Shown: positions 18,354 to 27,033, numbered from the stretch's first letter. The stretch: DNA of 64,000 nt from Marixanthomonas spongiae (GCF_003095375.1 NZ_QEHR01000002.1:186001-250000); one strand, 5' to 3'. The notes: a model not told the origin generated them from the sequence alone. Numbers and translations are program-made.

Positions 18354-19082
18354 ACTGTCGGTTTCGGCTTTTCGTTCAGCAATATAAGACTCCAAAAGCG
18401 TTCCGTATTTGGAGTCTTTTACTTTTGGGGTTAACGATGTGTACACCGTGTCCAGGTATTTCACGTTGGCGTCGTAAATCTCGGTCAACAATAAATATGG
18501 GGCTACTGCTTTGTCTTTATTGTTTATGGCAAAATTGACCGTTGCCAAATATTTGCTGGAAAGAGCGGTCAACCTTTTGCGTTTAATAGCCTTGAGCAGG
18601 GAATCGTTGTTGTCTTTTTGGGCGGTCAATTCTTCTTTTATCAAGTCTAAATTTTTGTTGGCAAACCGTTTCATGAGCTTTTTATACGCTTCCAGTGCTT
18701 TCTGGTTTTCTGATCCTCTAATGATGTAGTCGTCCCCAAATTTCTTAAGGCTGGTATTAATGGCTATTTTGCCCGGCTCGGCAAAGAAAGGAATACGGTC
18801 TTCTCGCAGGGTGCCATCTTTTAAGCGCAGGTAGAGATAATATATTTCAGGACTTTCTATTTCTTCAATAAATGTAAAGTTGGGATCGCCGTCAACACTC
18901 ACCGAATCTACAGACACCAATAAAGAGTCTTCAGCCTTCTGTAGCAACAAAGTACCCTTTTTCAATCCTTTCACGTTTCCGGAAAGCGTCATTTGATTTG
19001 CGGGGTTTGATTTGGAGCAAGCAGAAAGTATTAAAAATACAGTTCCAAGAAAAAAGACTACGATGAGAAAATAGTGTCGCAT
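18348..19082 (-). CDS. DUF4369-type lipoprotein
   Basis: The chosen start at 19082 gives 244 residues beginning MRHYFLIVVFF with a lipoprotein signal and lipobox LSAC|S; a longer frame reaching 19157 would add a Cys- and Phe-rich tail that spoils the signal peptide. The mature part starts with a beta-rich domain (SGNVKGLKKGTLLLQK, IPFFAEPGKIAINT) of the DUF4369 type often found at the N terminus of Bacteroidota thioredoxin-like lipoproteins. The C-terminal half is helical and charged and lacks a thioredoxin CxxC, so redox activity is unlikely. It is probably anchored in the outer or inner membrane. The molecular role is unknown. Confidence 0.78.
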   Translation of the reverse strand: MRHYFLIVVFFLGTVFLILSACSKSNPANQMTLSGNVKGLKKGTLLLQKAEDSLLVSVDSVSVDGDPNFTFIEEIESPEIYYLYLRLKDGTLREDRIPFFAEPGKIAINTSLKKFGDDYIIRGSENQKALEAYKKLMKRFANKNLDLIKEELTAQKDNNDSLLKAIKRKRLTALSSKYLATVNFAINNKDKAVAPYLLLTEIYDANVKYLDTVYTSLTPKVKDSKYGTLLESYIAERKAETDSL

Positions 19083-19288
19083 AAGAAAATTTTTAAGGAT
19101 GCAAAGATGTGTTTTTTTGCAAAAAATAAATAGAAAAAGGAACAAAAATCTCAACAAAACCCTGTTGTTGATTTATCCTGACTATAAAATTTGTTTTAAA
19201 ACCCGTAAAAGGCTCTAAAAAAAAGTGTAAACTCCTTAAAATTAGAGTGTTATTGCGTGATTTTTTTAAAAAATTGAAAATTTTGTCG

Positions 19289-19296
19289 TATCTTTA
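19289..19296 (+). promoter_or_regulatory. Promoter-like element in the 313-bp divergent spacer
   Basis: The spacer 19083-19395 between the divergent lipoprotein gene and the interrupted T9SS cargo is AT-rich. TATCTTTA at 19289-19296 is one base from the TAnnTTTG consensus and lies about 100 bp before the cargo start. No well-spaced TTG is present, and nothing else was seen in the spacer. Confidence 0.35.
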
Positions 19297-19395
19297 TTTC
19301 AATATTAGGTCTTGACATTTTCTTCTTCCTTTCACTGGCCTATTATGCAGCGATATCTTGAAATTTCGACTTCGGTCTTTAAAATACTAGGAATC

Positions 19396-20964
19396 ATGAA
19401 AACTTCAACTGCATTTTTTTTAAGAAAATTGACGTGTATATGTTTAATGGCTTGGCCCGTTATGAATTTTGCCCAAGCTCCGGACATAGATTGGCAAAAA
19501 GCCTCAGGGGGCACCGGTAGCGACTATCCCACACAAGTACAACAAACTAACGATGGCGGTTATATACTTGGTGGGATTACCTTTTCGAGCGACGGGGAGA
19601 TCACAGGCAGTCATGGCCTTTTTGAGTATTGGCTCATAAAGCTAAGCAGTGCTGGTAGTCTCTCTTGGGAAAAAGCACTCGGCGGCAGCAATAGCGATCT
19701 TTGTTACGATGTGCAGCAAACCACCGATACAGGCTATATTGCCGCAGGTTGGTCCAACTCTAATGATGGTGATGTAAGCAACAACTATGGAAATTATGAC
19801 TACTGGATAGTAAAACTGGACAGTAGCGGTAATCTACAATGGGAAAAGAACTATGGTGGCAGTGGCTTGGATTAGGCTCAAGCGATTCATCAAACTTCAG
19901 ATGGTGGTTATATTGTAGCGGGCAATTCAAATTCTGCCGATGGTGATGTAAGTGGTAATAATGGCAATCTCGACTTTTGGATAGTAAAGTTGGACGCATC
20001 GGGCAACATAACTTGGGAAAACAATTATGGCGGAAGCGACTCTGATTCACTTAGGGATATTGAACCGACCTCAGATGGTGGCTATATTGCAACAGGTTTT
20101 ACCCTTTCTAATGACGGGGATGTGAGTGGCAACCATGGTGCCGAGGACTATTGGGTAATAAAACTCTCGGCAACAGGCGTTTTGCAATGGCAAAAAACCT
20201 TGGGCGGTAGTAGTGAAGATCAATCCCATAATGTGGGTCAGGCATCAGATGGAGGGTACTTTATCACGGGGTTTAGCAGTTCAAATGATGGGGATGTTAC
20301 CAATAATCACGGCATGAAAGATATATGGGTGGTCAAACTGAACGCCACAGGTAGCATAATATGGCAGAAAACCTATGGTGGAAGCAACGAAGATTGGGGA
20401 TACGGCGCACTCCATACCTCAGATGGGGTGAATGTGATTGTGGGAGCGTCTGCTTCTTTAGATGGTGATGTTGGGGGAAATTATGGCGAGAGCGATACAT
20501 GGATCGTAAGGTTGGATAATTCCGGAGCTTTGCTATGGGAAAAAAATATGGGCGGAAGCCTTTCTGAATATGGCGAGGCAATAGGGTTAACCAACGATGG
20601 CGGATATATTGTAGCTTCGGAAGCACGTTCTAATGACGGCGATGTAAGTGGCAATCATGGTGATTCAGATTATTGGGCGGTAAAACTTAAAACTGATCCT
20701 CTGAACGTTGCAGATTTTAAGGAGCAAACTGTGGCGATTTACCCAAACCCCGCAAAAGATTATATTTCTTTTCAACTTCCTCAAAATACTGATTATTCCG
20801 TTGAAATTACCAATATATTAGGGCAGCAACTTTACAAGGGTGAAGTAAACCAATTACAAACTAAAATTCTATTGCCTACTGAAATGAGCACTGGTAGTTA
20901 TTTCGTTACCTTATTCAATAAATCGGTTCGAGAAGGCACAACCATCAAATTGCTAGTGGAATAA
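19396..20964 (+). pseudogene. T9SS type A cargo with seven repeats, interrupted by an in-frame TAG
   Basis: One reading frame runs from ATG 19396 (signal peptide ending NFAQAP) to the stop at 20962-20964, broken only by TAG at 19873-19875. It codes seven repeats of about 55 residues with the pattern W-x-K-x-x-GGS, T-x-DGGYI, SNDGDVSGNHG, DYW-x-VKL. The last about 80 residues are a type A T9SS sorting domain (AIYPNPAKD, NILGQQLY, GSYFVTLFN). The stop lies in repeat 3, right after GGSGLD, where other repeats have Tyr, Leu, Ser, Gln or Trp; most of these are one base from TAG. No frameshift or other lesion was found, so the event is recent, a read error, or tolerated by readthrough. The truncated product (159 residues) would lack the sorting domain. 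The intact form would be 522 residues and probably surface-attached. Confidence 0.85.
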
Positions 20965-20977
20965 CGAAACTTAACTT

Positions 20978-22315
20978 TTATGCTGTAGCAGCCAGCTGCA
21001 TCAATACCGTACAAAGTATGGCTGCGACCGTACCAATGGCATAGCCAAAAACCGCTAGCAAAACGCCAACCGTGGCCAAGGAAGGGTGAAATGCCGACGC
21101 CACAATAGGCGCAGAAGCCGCACCGCCCACGTTGGCCTGACTGCCCACGGCAAGGAAAAAGTAGGGGGCTTTGATGAGCTTTGCCACCAAAATCAATAAG
21201 CCGGCGTGGATAATCATCCATACCAAGCCAATGAAAATAAGTCCGAAATTTTCAAAAATAAGGGTCAGGTCCATTTTCATTCCAATGCTGGCAACCAAGA
21301 TGTAGATAAACACGCTACCAAACTTACTGGCACCGGCCCCTTCATAACTTCTTAACTTGGTGAAAGAAAGTAAAACCCCGATCACCGTAGTGATACTGAT
21401 CATCCAAAAGAACGACGAACTTAAAAAGGTAAAGACGTTTCGGGTAATGCCTTTTGGAAAACTGTTTACAAAGTCTTCAAAAAATACACTTAGGTATCCA
21501 GCGCCAAAGTGGGCAACGCTCACCGTTCCAAAAGCAATGGCGGCCAAAATCATCAAATCGGTCAAGGTTGGATTGCGATCTACGGTCGCGGCATAATCAG
21601 AAACTTTTTGTTTCAAGGCCTCAATGGCCGAGGTGTCCGATTGCAACCACTTATCAATCCGAGCCGATTTCCCGATCCCTATTAAAATGATCGCCATCCA
21701 AATATTGGCGACAACAATGTCCACAAACACCATTCCGCCATATAATTCTTGGTTGTAACCGTAAATTTCCAGCATAGCGGTTTGGTTGGCGCCACCACCA
21801 ATCCAGCTTCCCGCCAAGGTAGAGAGGCCTCTCCAAACGGCATCGGCACCAGCTCCGCCTACGGTTTCAGGTGAAATGCTCCCTATAATCAAAACGGCAA
21901 GTGGCCCACCAATTACAATCCCAATGGTTCCCGTAAAAAACATAATGAGTGCTTTTGGTCCTAAGTTAAATACAGCTTTTAAATCCATACTAAGCGTCAT
22001 AAGTACCAAAGCGGCGGGCAATAAATATCGGCTGGACATATAATAGAGGCTAGAGCTGTGTTCTACCACCTCGCCAGTTTCAGAAACACTTACCCAATCA
22101 GGCGCGATTACGCCAAACGTGGTCAATAAAGCCGGTAAAAAATAGGCCATGAACAACGCGGGCACAATTTTATAGAAAGAACTCCAAAATCCGGTTTCTT
22201 TTGAGGACGTATAAAAAATAAACCCCAAGGTAAGCATCAAGACACCAAATACAATGGTATCGTTGGTAAATAGGGGCGTGGTTTCAACAATTTCTTGGGT
22301 AATGTCGTCTTGCAT
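20978..22315 (-). CDS. DUF819 family integral membrane protein
   Basis: This 445-residue protein has about 12 hydrophobic segments and a short cytosolic N terminus. Recognisable DUF819 (YjcL-like) features include the Gly-rich GSWIGGGANQTAML near residues 170-183 and the mirrored QANVGGAASAPIVAS near 398-412, an inverted pair typical of transporters of the bile-acid/sodium symporter fold. The substrate is unknown. It converges with the interrupted T9SS gene, 13 bp away, and is separated by about 50 bp from the RHH gene upstream, so it might be read with the SPFH operon. It is probably a transporter; solute not inferable. Confidence 0.85.
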   Translation of the reverse strand: MQDDITQEIVETTPLFTNDTIVFGVLMLTLGFIFYTSSKETGFWSSFYKIVPALFMAYFLPALLTTFGVIAPDWVSVSETGEVVEHSSSLYYMSSRYLLPAALVLMTLSMDLKAVFNLGPKALIMFFTGTIGIVIGGPLAVLIIGSISPETVGGAGADAVWRGLSTLAGSWIGGGANQTAMLEIYGYNQELYGGMVFVDIVVANIWMAIILIGIGKSARIDKWLQSDTSAIEALKQKVSDYAATVDRNPTLTDLMILAAIAFGTVSVAHFGAGYLSVFFEDFVNSFPKGITRNVFTFLSSSFFWMISITTVIGVLLSFTKLRSYEGAGASKFGSVFIYILVASIGMKMDLTLIFENFGLIFIGLVWMIIHAGLLILVAKLIKAPYFFLAVGSQANVGGAASAPIVASAFHPSLATVGVLLAVFGYAIGTVAAILCTVLMQLAATA

Positions 22316-22365
22316 GGTTAATTAGTTTGCGTGCAAAATACAATTATTTGCTGAAAAATTAAACC

Positions 22366-22527
22366 TTACTCTTTCTTCTTGGGAAGCCTATTGGCTTTTT
22401 TCAGCATTTCGTGCAACATCCATTCAATTTGGCCATTGGTACTGCGGAACTCATCTGCAGCCCATTTTTCAACGGCTTTCATCATATCTTCATTAACGCG
22501 CAAGGCGAAGGCTTTCTTTTTGGGCAT
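22366..22527 (-). CDS. Arc-like ribbon-helix-helix DNA-binding protein, 53 residues
   Basis: The sequence begins MPKKKAFALRVNEDMMKAVEK and contains STNGQIEWMLHEML, the beta strand plus two helices of a MetJ/Arc ribbon-helix-helix fold, flanked by Lys-rich ends (PKKK at both termini). The length fits a minimal RHH dimerising regulator. Its ATG lies 1 bp after the hydrolase stop (TAA-T-ATG), so it is the last gene of the SPFH operon and translationally coupled. Small RHH proteins usually repress their own operon or act as antitoxins; no toxin gene lies next to it. Role as operon regulator is inference. Confidence 0.85.
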   Translation of the reverse strand: MPKKKAFALRVNEDMMKAVEKWAADEFRSTNGQIEWMLHEMLKKANRLPKKKE

Positions 22528-22528
22528 A

Positions 22529-23458
22529 TTAATTAGCTTCAATAAATTTGGTGATCACGGCAATCAATTCTTCTGAAACAGGAAGCTCGGCTTGACTGTA
22601 CGATTGGCTGTTTTCGACATAACCGCCATCTATTTCTTTTAATACGTGGTTCATTTTTGGGATTACTTTATACGTGGCATTTGGTTTTGCTTTTTGCAAT
22701 GCTTCGGCTTCGCTAATTTGTACCTGAAGGTCTTTATCACCATTTACAATCAATACGGGAACGTTTAGTTTGGCAAGTTCTTCTTGGGGATTGTACTGCA
22801 TCCAATTGTACAGAAAAGGTTGAATGGCCGGGCGTAAAATAGAGGCCAGCCCCGGGCTGTAATTTTGAGCCACCCCATTTACCCGGAGGTCATCGAATGA
22901 TTTTCGGGCATTGTCAACCAATTTAGGCGCTTGCTTTGCCAGTTGATCGACAATGACATCGTCTATTTCCTGTCCGGCACCGGCAATGGAAATAAAGCCG
23001 TCAGCCCTGTTTTGTGCAGCGATCATCCCAACCAGGGAACCTTGGCTGTGGCCAATAACGTAGATTTTGCCAAAACGGGCGTTGTTTTTAAAATACTCGA
23101 TACCGGCAACGGCATCGGTTATAAAATCATCAAAAGTTACGCTTTCTTCATCCACCTTGTTCATTTTTATGAGTTTCACGATTCGCTTGTCGTATCGAAA
23201 AGTCGCAATGCCGTTATTGGTCAGGGCTTCGGCCAAATATTTGAGTGAGTTGTTTTTCAGCATGCTCTGGTTGCCGTTCCTGTCGGTAGGGCCCGAACCG
23301 GCAATAAGTATCGCAAGTGGTGGTTTTGCCGAAGTTTCAGGAAGCAACAATGTGCCTTCTACCAAAGGGGTTATCTTCAATGCTTCGGAAGTGAAATTTT
23401 CTTGGGGGTAAGCAGTTCCGAAAAAACATAAAACAAAAATGATAAACAGTTTTTTCAT
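22529..23458 (-). CDS. Exported alpha/beta hydrolase
   Basis: This 309-residue protein has a signal peptide (residues 1-18, GTAYPQ). The serine-hydrolase core shows the oxyanion-loop signature GSGPTDRNGN at 54-63, the nucleophile elbow GHSQG at 136-140 with Ser138, an acid in NGDKDLQV near residue 250 and the catalytic His in PKMNHVLK near 270-277. It resembles the S33/dienelactone hydrolase group often labelled as periplasmic esterases. The substrate is unknown. The start codon overlaps the stop of the preceding membrane protein (ATGA), and the RHH gene follows 1 bp later, so it is an internal gene of a four-gene operon. Confidence 0.88.
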   Translation of the reverse strand: MKKLFIIFVLCFFGTAYPQENFTSEALKITPLVEGTLLLPETSAKPPLAILIAGSGPTDRNGNQSMLKNNSLKYLAEALTNNGIATFRYDKRIVKLIKMNKVDEESVTFDDFITDAVAGIEYFKNNARFGKIYVIGHSQGSLVGMIAAQNRADGFISIAGAGQEIDDVIVDQLAKQAPKLVDNARKSFDDLRVNGVAQNYSPGLASILRPAIQPFLYNWMQYNPQEELAKLNVPVLIVNGDKDLQVQISEAEALQKAKPNATYKVIPKMNHVLKEIDGGYVENSQSYSQAELPVSEELIAVITKFIEAN

Positions 23459-23970
23459 ATCAAGTTATTTTGCCGGTTGATTTTTTCTGAATAGGTGGTT
23501 AAAATACGCCTTGCTTCGGCTTCTTTTTGTGTTCCCAACAGCAATTTTTTTCCGTTTTTAAATTCTATTTGTATGCCGGTGTTGCCTTTTACGTTCAAGG
23601 CGCCGCTGTTTTTGGTAAACCCGGTGCGGTAGCCCCATCCGCCATATTCGGCAATAGGTCTGTATTTTCGTACAGTGCAGGATACTATGTCCCGCCAGCG
23701 CAATAACCGTGATTTTAAGTTGAACGGCCAAAAGGCGTAATGAATGCCTATTTCGTCTATTTTGGTTTCCAGTTTGGTAAACAGCAATAAATACACCAAG
23801 ACCAGAATTGTTAAAATCGATAGGGTAAGGTGTATCCAAAATTGGACGGTATCTTTATCTTTTATTTCAAAAGCATTGGCAATGGATAACCCACAAACTG
23901 CAATTACCGCTGTAACAATTAAACGCAGCCACCATTGATCAAACCGTTGTGTTTCTTTAAAAACCCGCAT
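23455..23970 (-). CDS. Membrane protein with a PH-like domain, unknown function
   Basis: This 171-residue protein has two membrane segments at about residues 16-34 and 46-64. A beta-rich soluble domain follows, with W-x-DIVSCTVRKYRP, a conserved-looking YGGWGYR and a strand pair GIQIEFKNGKKLLLGTQ, then a C-terminal helix. This layout resembles bacterial PH-like domain proteins (DUF6141-like by eye). The PH-like domain would face the cytoplasm. It starts 1 bp after the SPFH gene and overlaps the hydrolase by 4 bp, so it probably acts with the SPFH protein at the membrane. The family assignment is tentative. Confidence 0.75.
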   Translation of the reverse strand: MRVFKETQRFDQWWLRLIVTAVIAVCGLSIANAFEIKDKDTVQFWIHLTLSILTILVLVYLLLFTKLETKIDEIGIHYAFWPFNLKSRLLRWRDIVSCTVRKYRPIAEYGGWGYRTGFTKNSGALNVKGNTGIQIEFKNGKKLLLGTQKEAEARRILTTYSEKINRQNNLI

Positions 23971-23971
23971 A

Positions 23972-24832
23972 TTACATATTTAAAGTACCTGTGTTCACAA
24001 CGGGCGAAGCATCTTTGTCGCCACATAAAATTACCATTAAATTGCTTACCATGGCGGCTTTGCGCTCTTCGTCCAGATCGACCACTTGTTTTTTGCTCAG
24101 TTCTTCCAGGGCCATTTCGACCATGCTCACGGCGCCTTCCACGATTTTATGGCGCGCTGCCACGATGGCGGTTGCCTGTTGCCTTTTAAGCATGGCGCTG
24201 GCAATTTCGTTGGCATAGGCCAAATAACCAATTCGCGATTCCAATACTTCAATGCCGGCGATGGTAAGGCGTTCGTCCAGGCCTTTTACCAAGGCTTCGT
24301 TCACTTCTTTCATACTGGAACGTAAGGTAATATCGGCATCCATGCCCTCATCGGCAAAATTATCGTAAGGGTATTTACTGGCCAGTTCGCGCACGGCGGC
24401 GTCGGTTTGTATGCGCACAAATTCTTCATAATTATCCACATCGAAAGCGGCTTTAAACGTATCGCGTACACGCCAAACCAAAATAGTGCTGATGATAACC
24501 GGGTTTCCCAGTTTGTCGTTCACTTTTAAACGTTCGCTGTCGAAGTTTCGGGCACGAAGTGATATTTTTTTCTTAACATACAACGGGTTTACCCAAAAAA
24601 GCCCGTTCTTTTTTATGGTGCCCATATATTTTCCGAATAGCAGTAAAACCCTTGAACCATTTGGGTTTACGAGCACAAAACCGGGCAGGGTCAATAGCCC
24701 CAAAAAGAACAGGGCGACAAACCAAGGGTTTTTGGTAAGCAACAGGCCAACAACGCCCGCTGCGATAATGATAAAAAACACGAACAGCATAAGGTAGCCG
24801 TTGGCTGGAGTAATTGTTTTTTCGTTTGACAT
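23972..24832 (-). CDS. SPFH/band-7 domain membrane protein
   Basis: This 286-residue protein has two hydrophobic N-terminal segments at about residues 12-33 and 36-56, then an SPFH/band-7 domain (VLLLFGKYMGTIKKNG, ISLRARNFDSERLKVNDKLG, VWRVRDTF) from about 60 to 210. It has an Ala/Gln/Arg-rich helical region (LKRQQATAIVAARHKIVEGA) typical of flotillin-like oligomerising coiled coils. Such proteins form membrane microdomain scaffolds or cages around membrane proteases. It leads a tight operon with a PH-like membrane protein, a hydrolase and an RHH protein. A well-spaced promoter lies upstream. No NfeD-type partner was seen, so this is not the usual NfeD/SPFH pair. Confidence 0.9.
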   Translation of the reverse strand: MSNEKTITPANGYLMLFVFFIIIAAGVVGLLLTKNPWFVALFFLGLLTLPGFVLVNPNGSRVLLLFGKYMGTIKKNGLFWVNPLYVKKKISLRARNFDSERLKVNDKLGNPVIISTILVWRVRDTFKAAFDVDNYEEFVRIQTDAAVRELASKYPYDNFADEGMDADITLRSSMKEVNEALVKGLDERLTIAGIEVLESRIGYLAYANEIASAMLKRQQATAIVAARHKIVEGAVSMVEMALEELSKKQVVDLDEERKAAMVSNLMVILCGDKDASPVVNTGTLNM

Positions 24833-24870
24833 GATGGTTAAATTTAATTTGATATTAAAATGATATTAAA

Positions 24871-24900
24871 CAAATATAATTCTTTTTTTGGATTTTCCAA
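24871..24900 (-). promoter_or_regulatory. Promoter of the SPFH operon
   Basis: On the minus strand TTG (24900-24898) is followed after 19 bp by TATATTTG (24878-24871), an excellent fit to the Bacteroidota TTG/TAnnTTTG promoter. Between it and the start codon lies a tandem TGATATTAAA (about 24850-24869), which could be an operator for the operon's own RHH protein. Confidence 0.7.
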
Positions 24901-24933
24901 CTATTTGTCATATTAACTTAAAACAAGGAATGG

Positions 24934-24941
24934 TATCTTTG
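24934..24941 (+). promoter_or_regulatory. Minus-7 element for the S1/P1 nuclease gene
   Basis: TATCTTTG matches the consensus and lies 32 bp before the nuclease start. The closest upstream TTG (24905-24907) is 26 bp away, slightly too far, so the upstream element is uncertain. Confidence 0.5.
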
Positions 24942-24973
24942 CTTCATAGTTCTTCAGAAAAAAAACGAACAAT

Positions 24974-25753
24974 ATGAAAAAGAAATCAATGCTACTGGTA
25001 TTATTGGTCTTCGCTCTTGCCACAGCTCAAGCTGCTGAAGATTGGGGGCGAAACGGTCACCGTGCAACCGGTGAGATCGCAGAAAACTATCTAACCAAAA
25101 AAGCAAAACGGCACATTGAACAATTACTGGACGGCCAGTCCCTGGCTTTGGTCTCCACCTATGCAGACGAAATTAAAAGCGATAGTAAATATCGTAAATA
25201 CGGCCCTTGGCACTATGTAAACTTTCCTTTTGGTGCTACTTATGAGACGCATCCCAAAAATGAAAAAGGGGATATCATCACGGCCATCCACGAAAGCGTG
25301 GAGGTGCTCAAAGATGAGGAAGCATCAAAAAAAGACAAAGTGTTTTATTTAAAGATGCTGGTGCACCTTATTGGCGACCTTCATCAACCGTTGCATATAG
25401 GACAAGCCATAGACAAAGGCGGAAACGATTTTCAGGTACAGTGGTTTAAAAAAGGAACCAACTTGCACAAAGTTTGGGACAGCAAAATGATTGCCGAATA
25501 CAAGATGTCGTATTCTGAACTGGCCGCAAACCAAAAAGAACTTTCCAAAAAAGAATTGAAACAGATACAACAAGGCACCATAGAAGACTGGATGTACGAA
25601 AGCCGGGCGCTCTGCGAAAATATTTACGACAATACAAAAGTTGGCCAAAAGTTATGGTACCCGTATATGTACAACTATATGGACGTGTTGAGAATGCAAC
25701 TGCAAAAAGGCGGCATCCGTCTCGCCGAAGTGCTCAATGATATTTTTGGGTAA
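24974..25753 (+). CDS. Secreted S1/P1-type nuclease
   Basis: This 259-residue protein starts with a signal peptide and the mature-end motif WGRNGHRATGEIA (Trp24, His29). In P1 nuclease the N-terminal Trp and the His residues hold the three-zinc cluster. Further metal ligands are in STYADEI, GPWHYVNFP and HLIGDLHQPLHIG, and in NLHKVWDSKM. The family cleaves single-stranded DNA and RNA and removes 3' phosphates from nucleotides, so the protein likely scavenges nucleotides in the periplasm or outside. The Trp follows AAED rather than starting the mature chain if cleavage occurs after QAA. It converges with the DUF2805 gene 2 bp away. Confidence 0.9.
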   Translation: MKKKSMLLVLLVFALATAQAAEDWGRNGHRATGEIAENYLTKKAKRHIEQLLDGQSLALVSTYADEIKSDSKYRKYGPWHYVNFPFGATYETHPKNEKGDIITAIHESVEVLKDEEASKKDKVFYLKMLVHLIGDLHQPLHIGQAIDKGGNDFQVQWFKKGTNLHKVWDSKMIAEYKMSYSELAANQKELSKKELKQIQQGTIEDWMYESRALCENIYDNTKVGQKLWYPYMYNYMDVLRMQLQKGGIRLAEVLNDIFG

Positions 25754-25755
25754 CA

Positions 25756-26040
25756 TCATCTTTTTGAAATGGTATTGTGAGTTATTTGTTTTTGGCGGCT
25801 GGATTTAAAACGCCCCATCCCCGTCTCGCGCAATTTTTTATGTTTGGTTTTTCGTCCTTGAACCCGTTTGCGCCACATCCTGAAACTGGAAGGTTTTAGC
25901 TGATGGCGCATAATTTTGATGGTTTCTTGTTCGCTGATGTTAAATTGATAGGTAATGGCTTCAAACGGTGTGCGGTCTTCCCAGGCCATTTCTATTATGC
26001 GGTCGAGTTCCCTTGGTGTAAAAGTTTGTTCTTCAACCAT
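25756..26040 (-). CDS. DUF2805 / TIGR03643 family small basic protein
   Basis: This 94-residue protein has an N-terminal helix-turn-helix-like section (FTPRELDRIIEMAWEDRTPF, ISEQETIKIMRHQL) followed by SSFRMWRKRVQGRKTKH, the family's signature, and a very basic C-terminal tail. The composition suggests nucleic-acid binding; the function of the family is unknown. It ends a minus-strand run with alkB, doxX and a lipoprotein gene, starting 20 bp after the alkB stop. Confidence 0.85.
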   Translation of the reverse strand: MVEEQTFTPRELDRIIEMAWEDRTPFEAITYQFNISEQETIKIMRHQLKPSSFRMWRKRVQGRKTKHKKLRETGMGRFKSSRQKQITHNTISKR

Positions 26041-26060
26041 AATTATAAGGTAACCAAATT

Positions 26061-26672
26061 TTATTTAATTGTCCTAAAAGTCAAGTTAATTCGGGCTGTG
26101 GTCGCTTTTTTAGTTTTTGGCACTTGGTGTTTCCACTTTTCTTGTGTGGTTCCTTTCATCAATAAAAGGCTCCCGTGCTGTAAAACAAGTGATTTTTTCA
26201 AGGTTTTGTCTTTCTTGTGCTTTAATTGAAACACCCGTTCGGCACCTAAACTTATCGAGGCGATCATGGGATTTTCGCCCAATTCCTTTTCATCGTCACT
26301 GTGCCAGCCGTTGCTGTCCTGTCCATCGCGATAAAGGTTGAGCAACACTACGTTGAAGTGTGCTTCGGAAACAGCTTCCACTCTTTCTTTTATTTCCTTT
26401 AAAACCGAAGTAAATGGCAATGGGTGCATCGTGATCCCCGAATACGAATAACTTTTGCCCTGCTCGCCATACAAAGCCCTCAATCGCGGCTGTTGGTGTG
26501 TTTTTCCAAATATTTTAATATGGTCTTGTTGCCAAGGGGTACCGTTCAGCAACGTTTCAAAATAGGCATCGGCACTTTTTCTTGATAGGAAACCGGGATG
26601 ATAAACCACATCGGCATCGGGCAGCTTCAAGAGGATGGCATCGGTATGTTCTTCGGCCGAAAACAAATCCAT
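26061..26672 (-). CDS. alkB: AlkB-like Fe(II)/2-oxoglutarate-dependent dioxygenase
   Basis: The start at 26672 (ATGGATTTG) gives 203 residues and overlaps the doxX stop as TAATG; a longer frame reaching 26738 would run into doxX and adds an unrelated segment. The iron ligands are His124 and Asp126 in WHSDDE and His182 in KHQVPK. The 2-oxoglutarate-binding Arg194 and Arg200 are in RINLTFR. The fold and QPRLRALYGE/SYSGI region match AlkB proteins that oxidatively remove alkyl groups from damaged DNA or RNA bases. It is in an operon with a DoxX protein and a DUF6503-like lipoprotein, so it may not follow the classical adaptive-response control. Confidence 0.92.
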   Translation of the reverse strand: MDLFSAEEHTDAILLKLPDADVVYHPGFLSRKSADAYFETLLNGTPWQQDHIKIFGKTHQQPRLRALYGEQGKSYSYSGITMHPLPFTSVLKEIKERVEAVSEAHFNVVLLNLYRDGQDSNGWHSDDEKELGENPMIASISLGAERVFQLKHKKDKTLKKSLVLQHGSLLLMKGTTQEKWKHQVPKTKKATTARINLTFRTIK

Positions 26673-27028
26673 TACGTATAAAGATAGGCCCAATAAATCA
26701 GGGCAAATTGCAGCGGAATACGAAGGATCAAAGCCCATTTGGGCAGTTTCATTGCGGCTCTTTCATCTTGCAGCATATAAATGTGTACCGTAAAGAATAC
26801 AATGAGCATGCCTATAATGCCCCAAGCGGCAATGCTTTGGGTGTCTTTGTTCAACAGCATTAACCCAAAAACCATTTCAGCCACGCCGCTCAATAACACC
26901 ATGGTGGAATGGGCGGGGATGTACGGCGGCATTATGCGCTCGTATAGCTTTGGTTTTCTAAAGTGGTTGACGCCTGCCAAAATGTAAAGCACGCCCATGA
27001 GGTATTGATGCCAAGGTAAATTCGTCAT
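26672..27028 (-). CDS. DoxX-like small membrane protein
   Basis: This 118-residue protein has four membrane helices and the DoxX-family opening YLMGVLYILAGVNHFRKP, followed by MPPYIPAH and LLSGVAEMVFGLMLL. DoxX-type proteins are often found with redox or thiol-protecting enzymes, but the biochemical role is not fixed. The stop codon TAA shares its last base with the alkB start. The upstream lipoprotein gene ends 5 bp before its start, so all are in one transcript. Confidence 0.87.
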   Translation of the reverse strand: MTNLPWHQYLMGVLYILAGVNHFRKPKLYERIMPPYIPAHSTMVLLSGVAEMVFGLMLLNKDTQSIAAWGIIGMLIVFFTVHIYMLQDERAAMKLPKWALILRIPLQFALIYWAYLYT

Positions 27029-27033
27029 ATCGT

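Noticed and set aside
22366-22527. RHH protein as antitoxin of a toxin-antitoxin pair
   Set aside because: No small toxin-like gene is adjacent; the neighbours are a hydrolase and a 445-residue transporter.
26673-26738. Longer alkB frame starting at 26738
   Set aside because: It would overlap doxX by 66 bp; the ATG at 26672 overlaps the doxX stop as TAATG and matches AlkB length.
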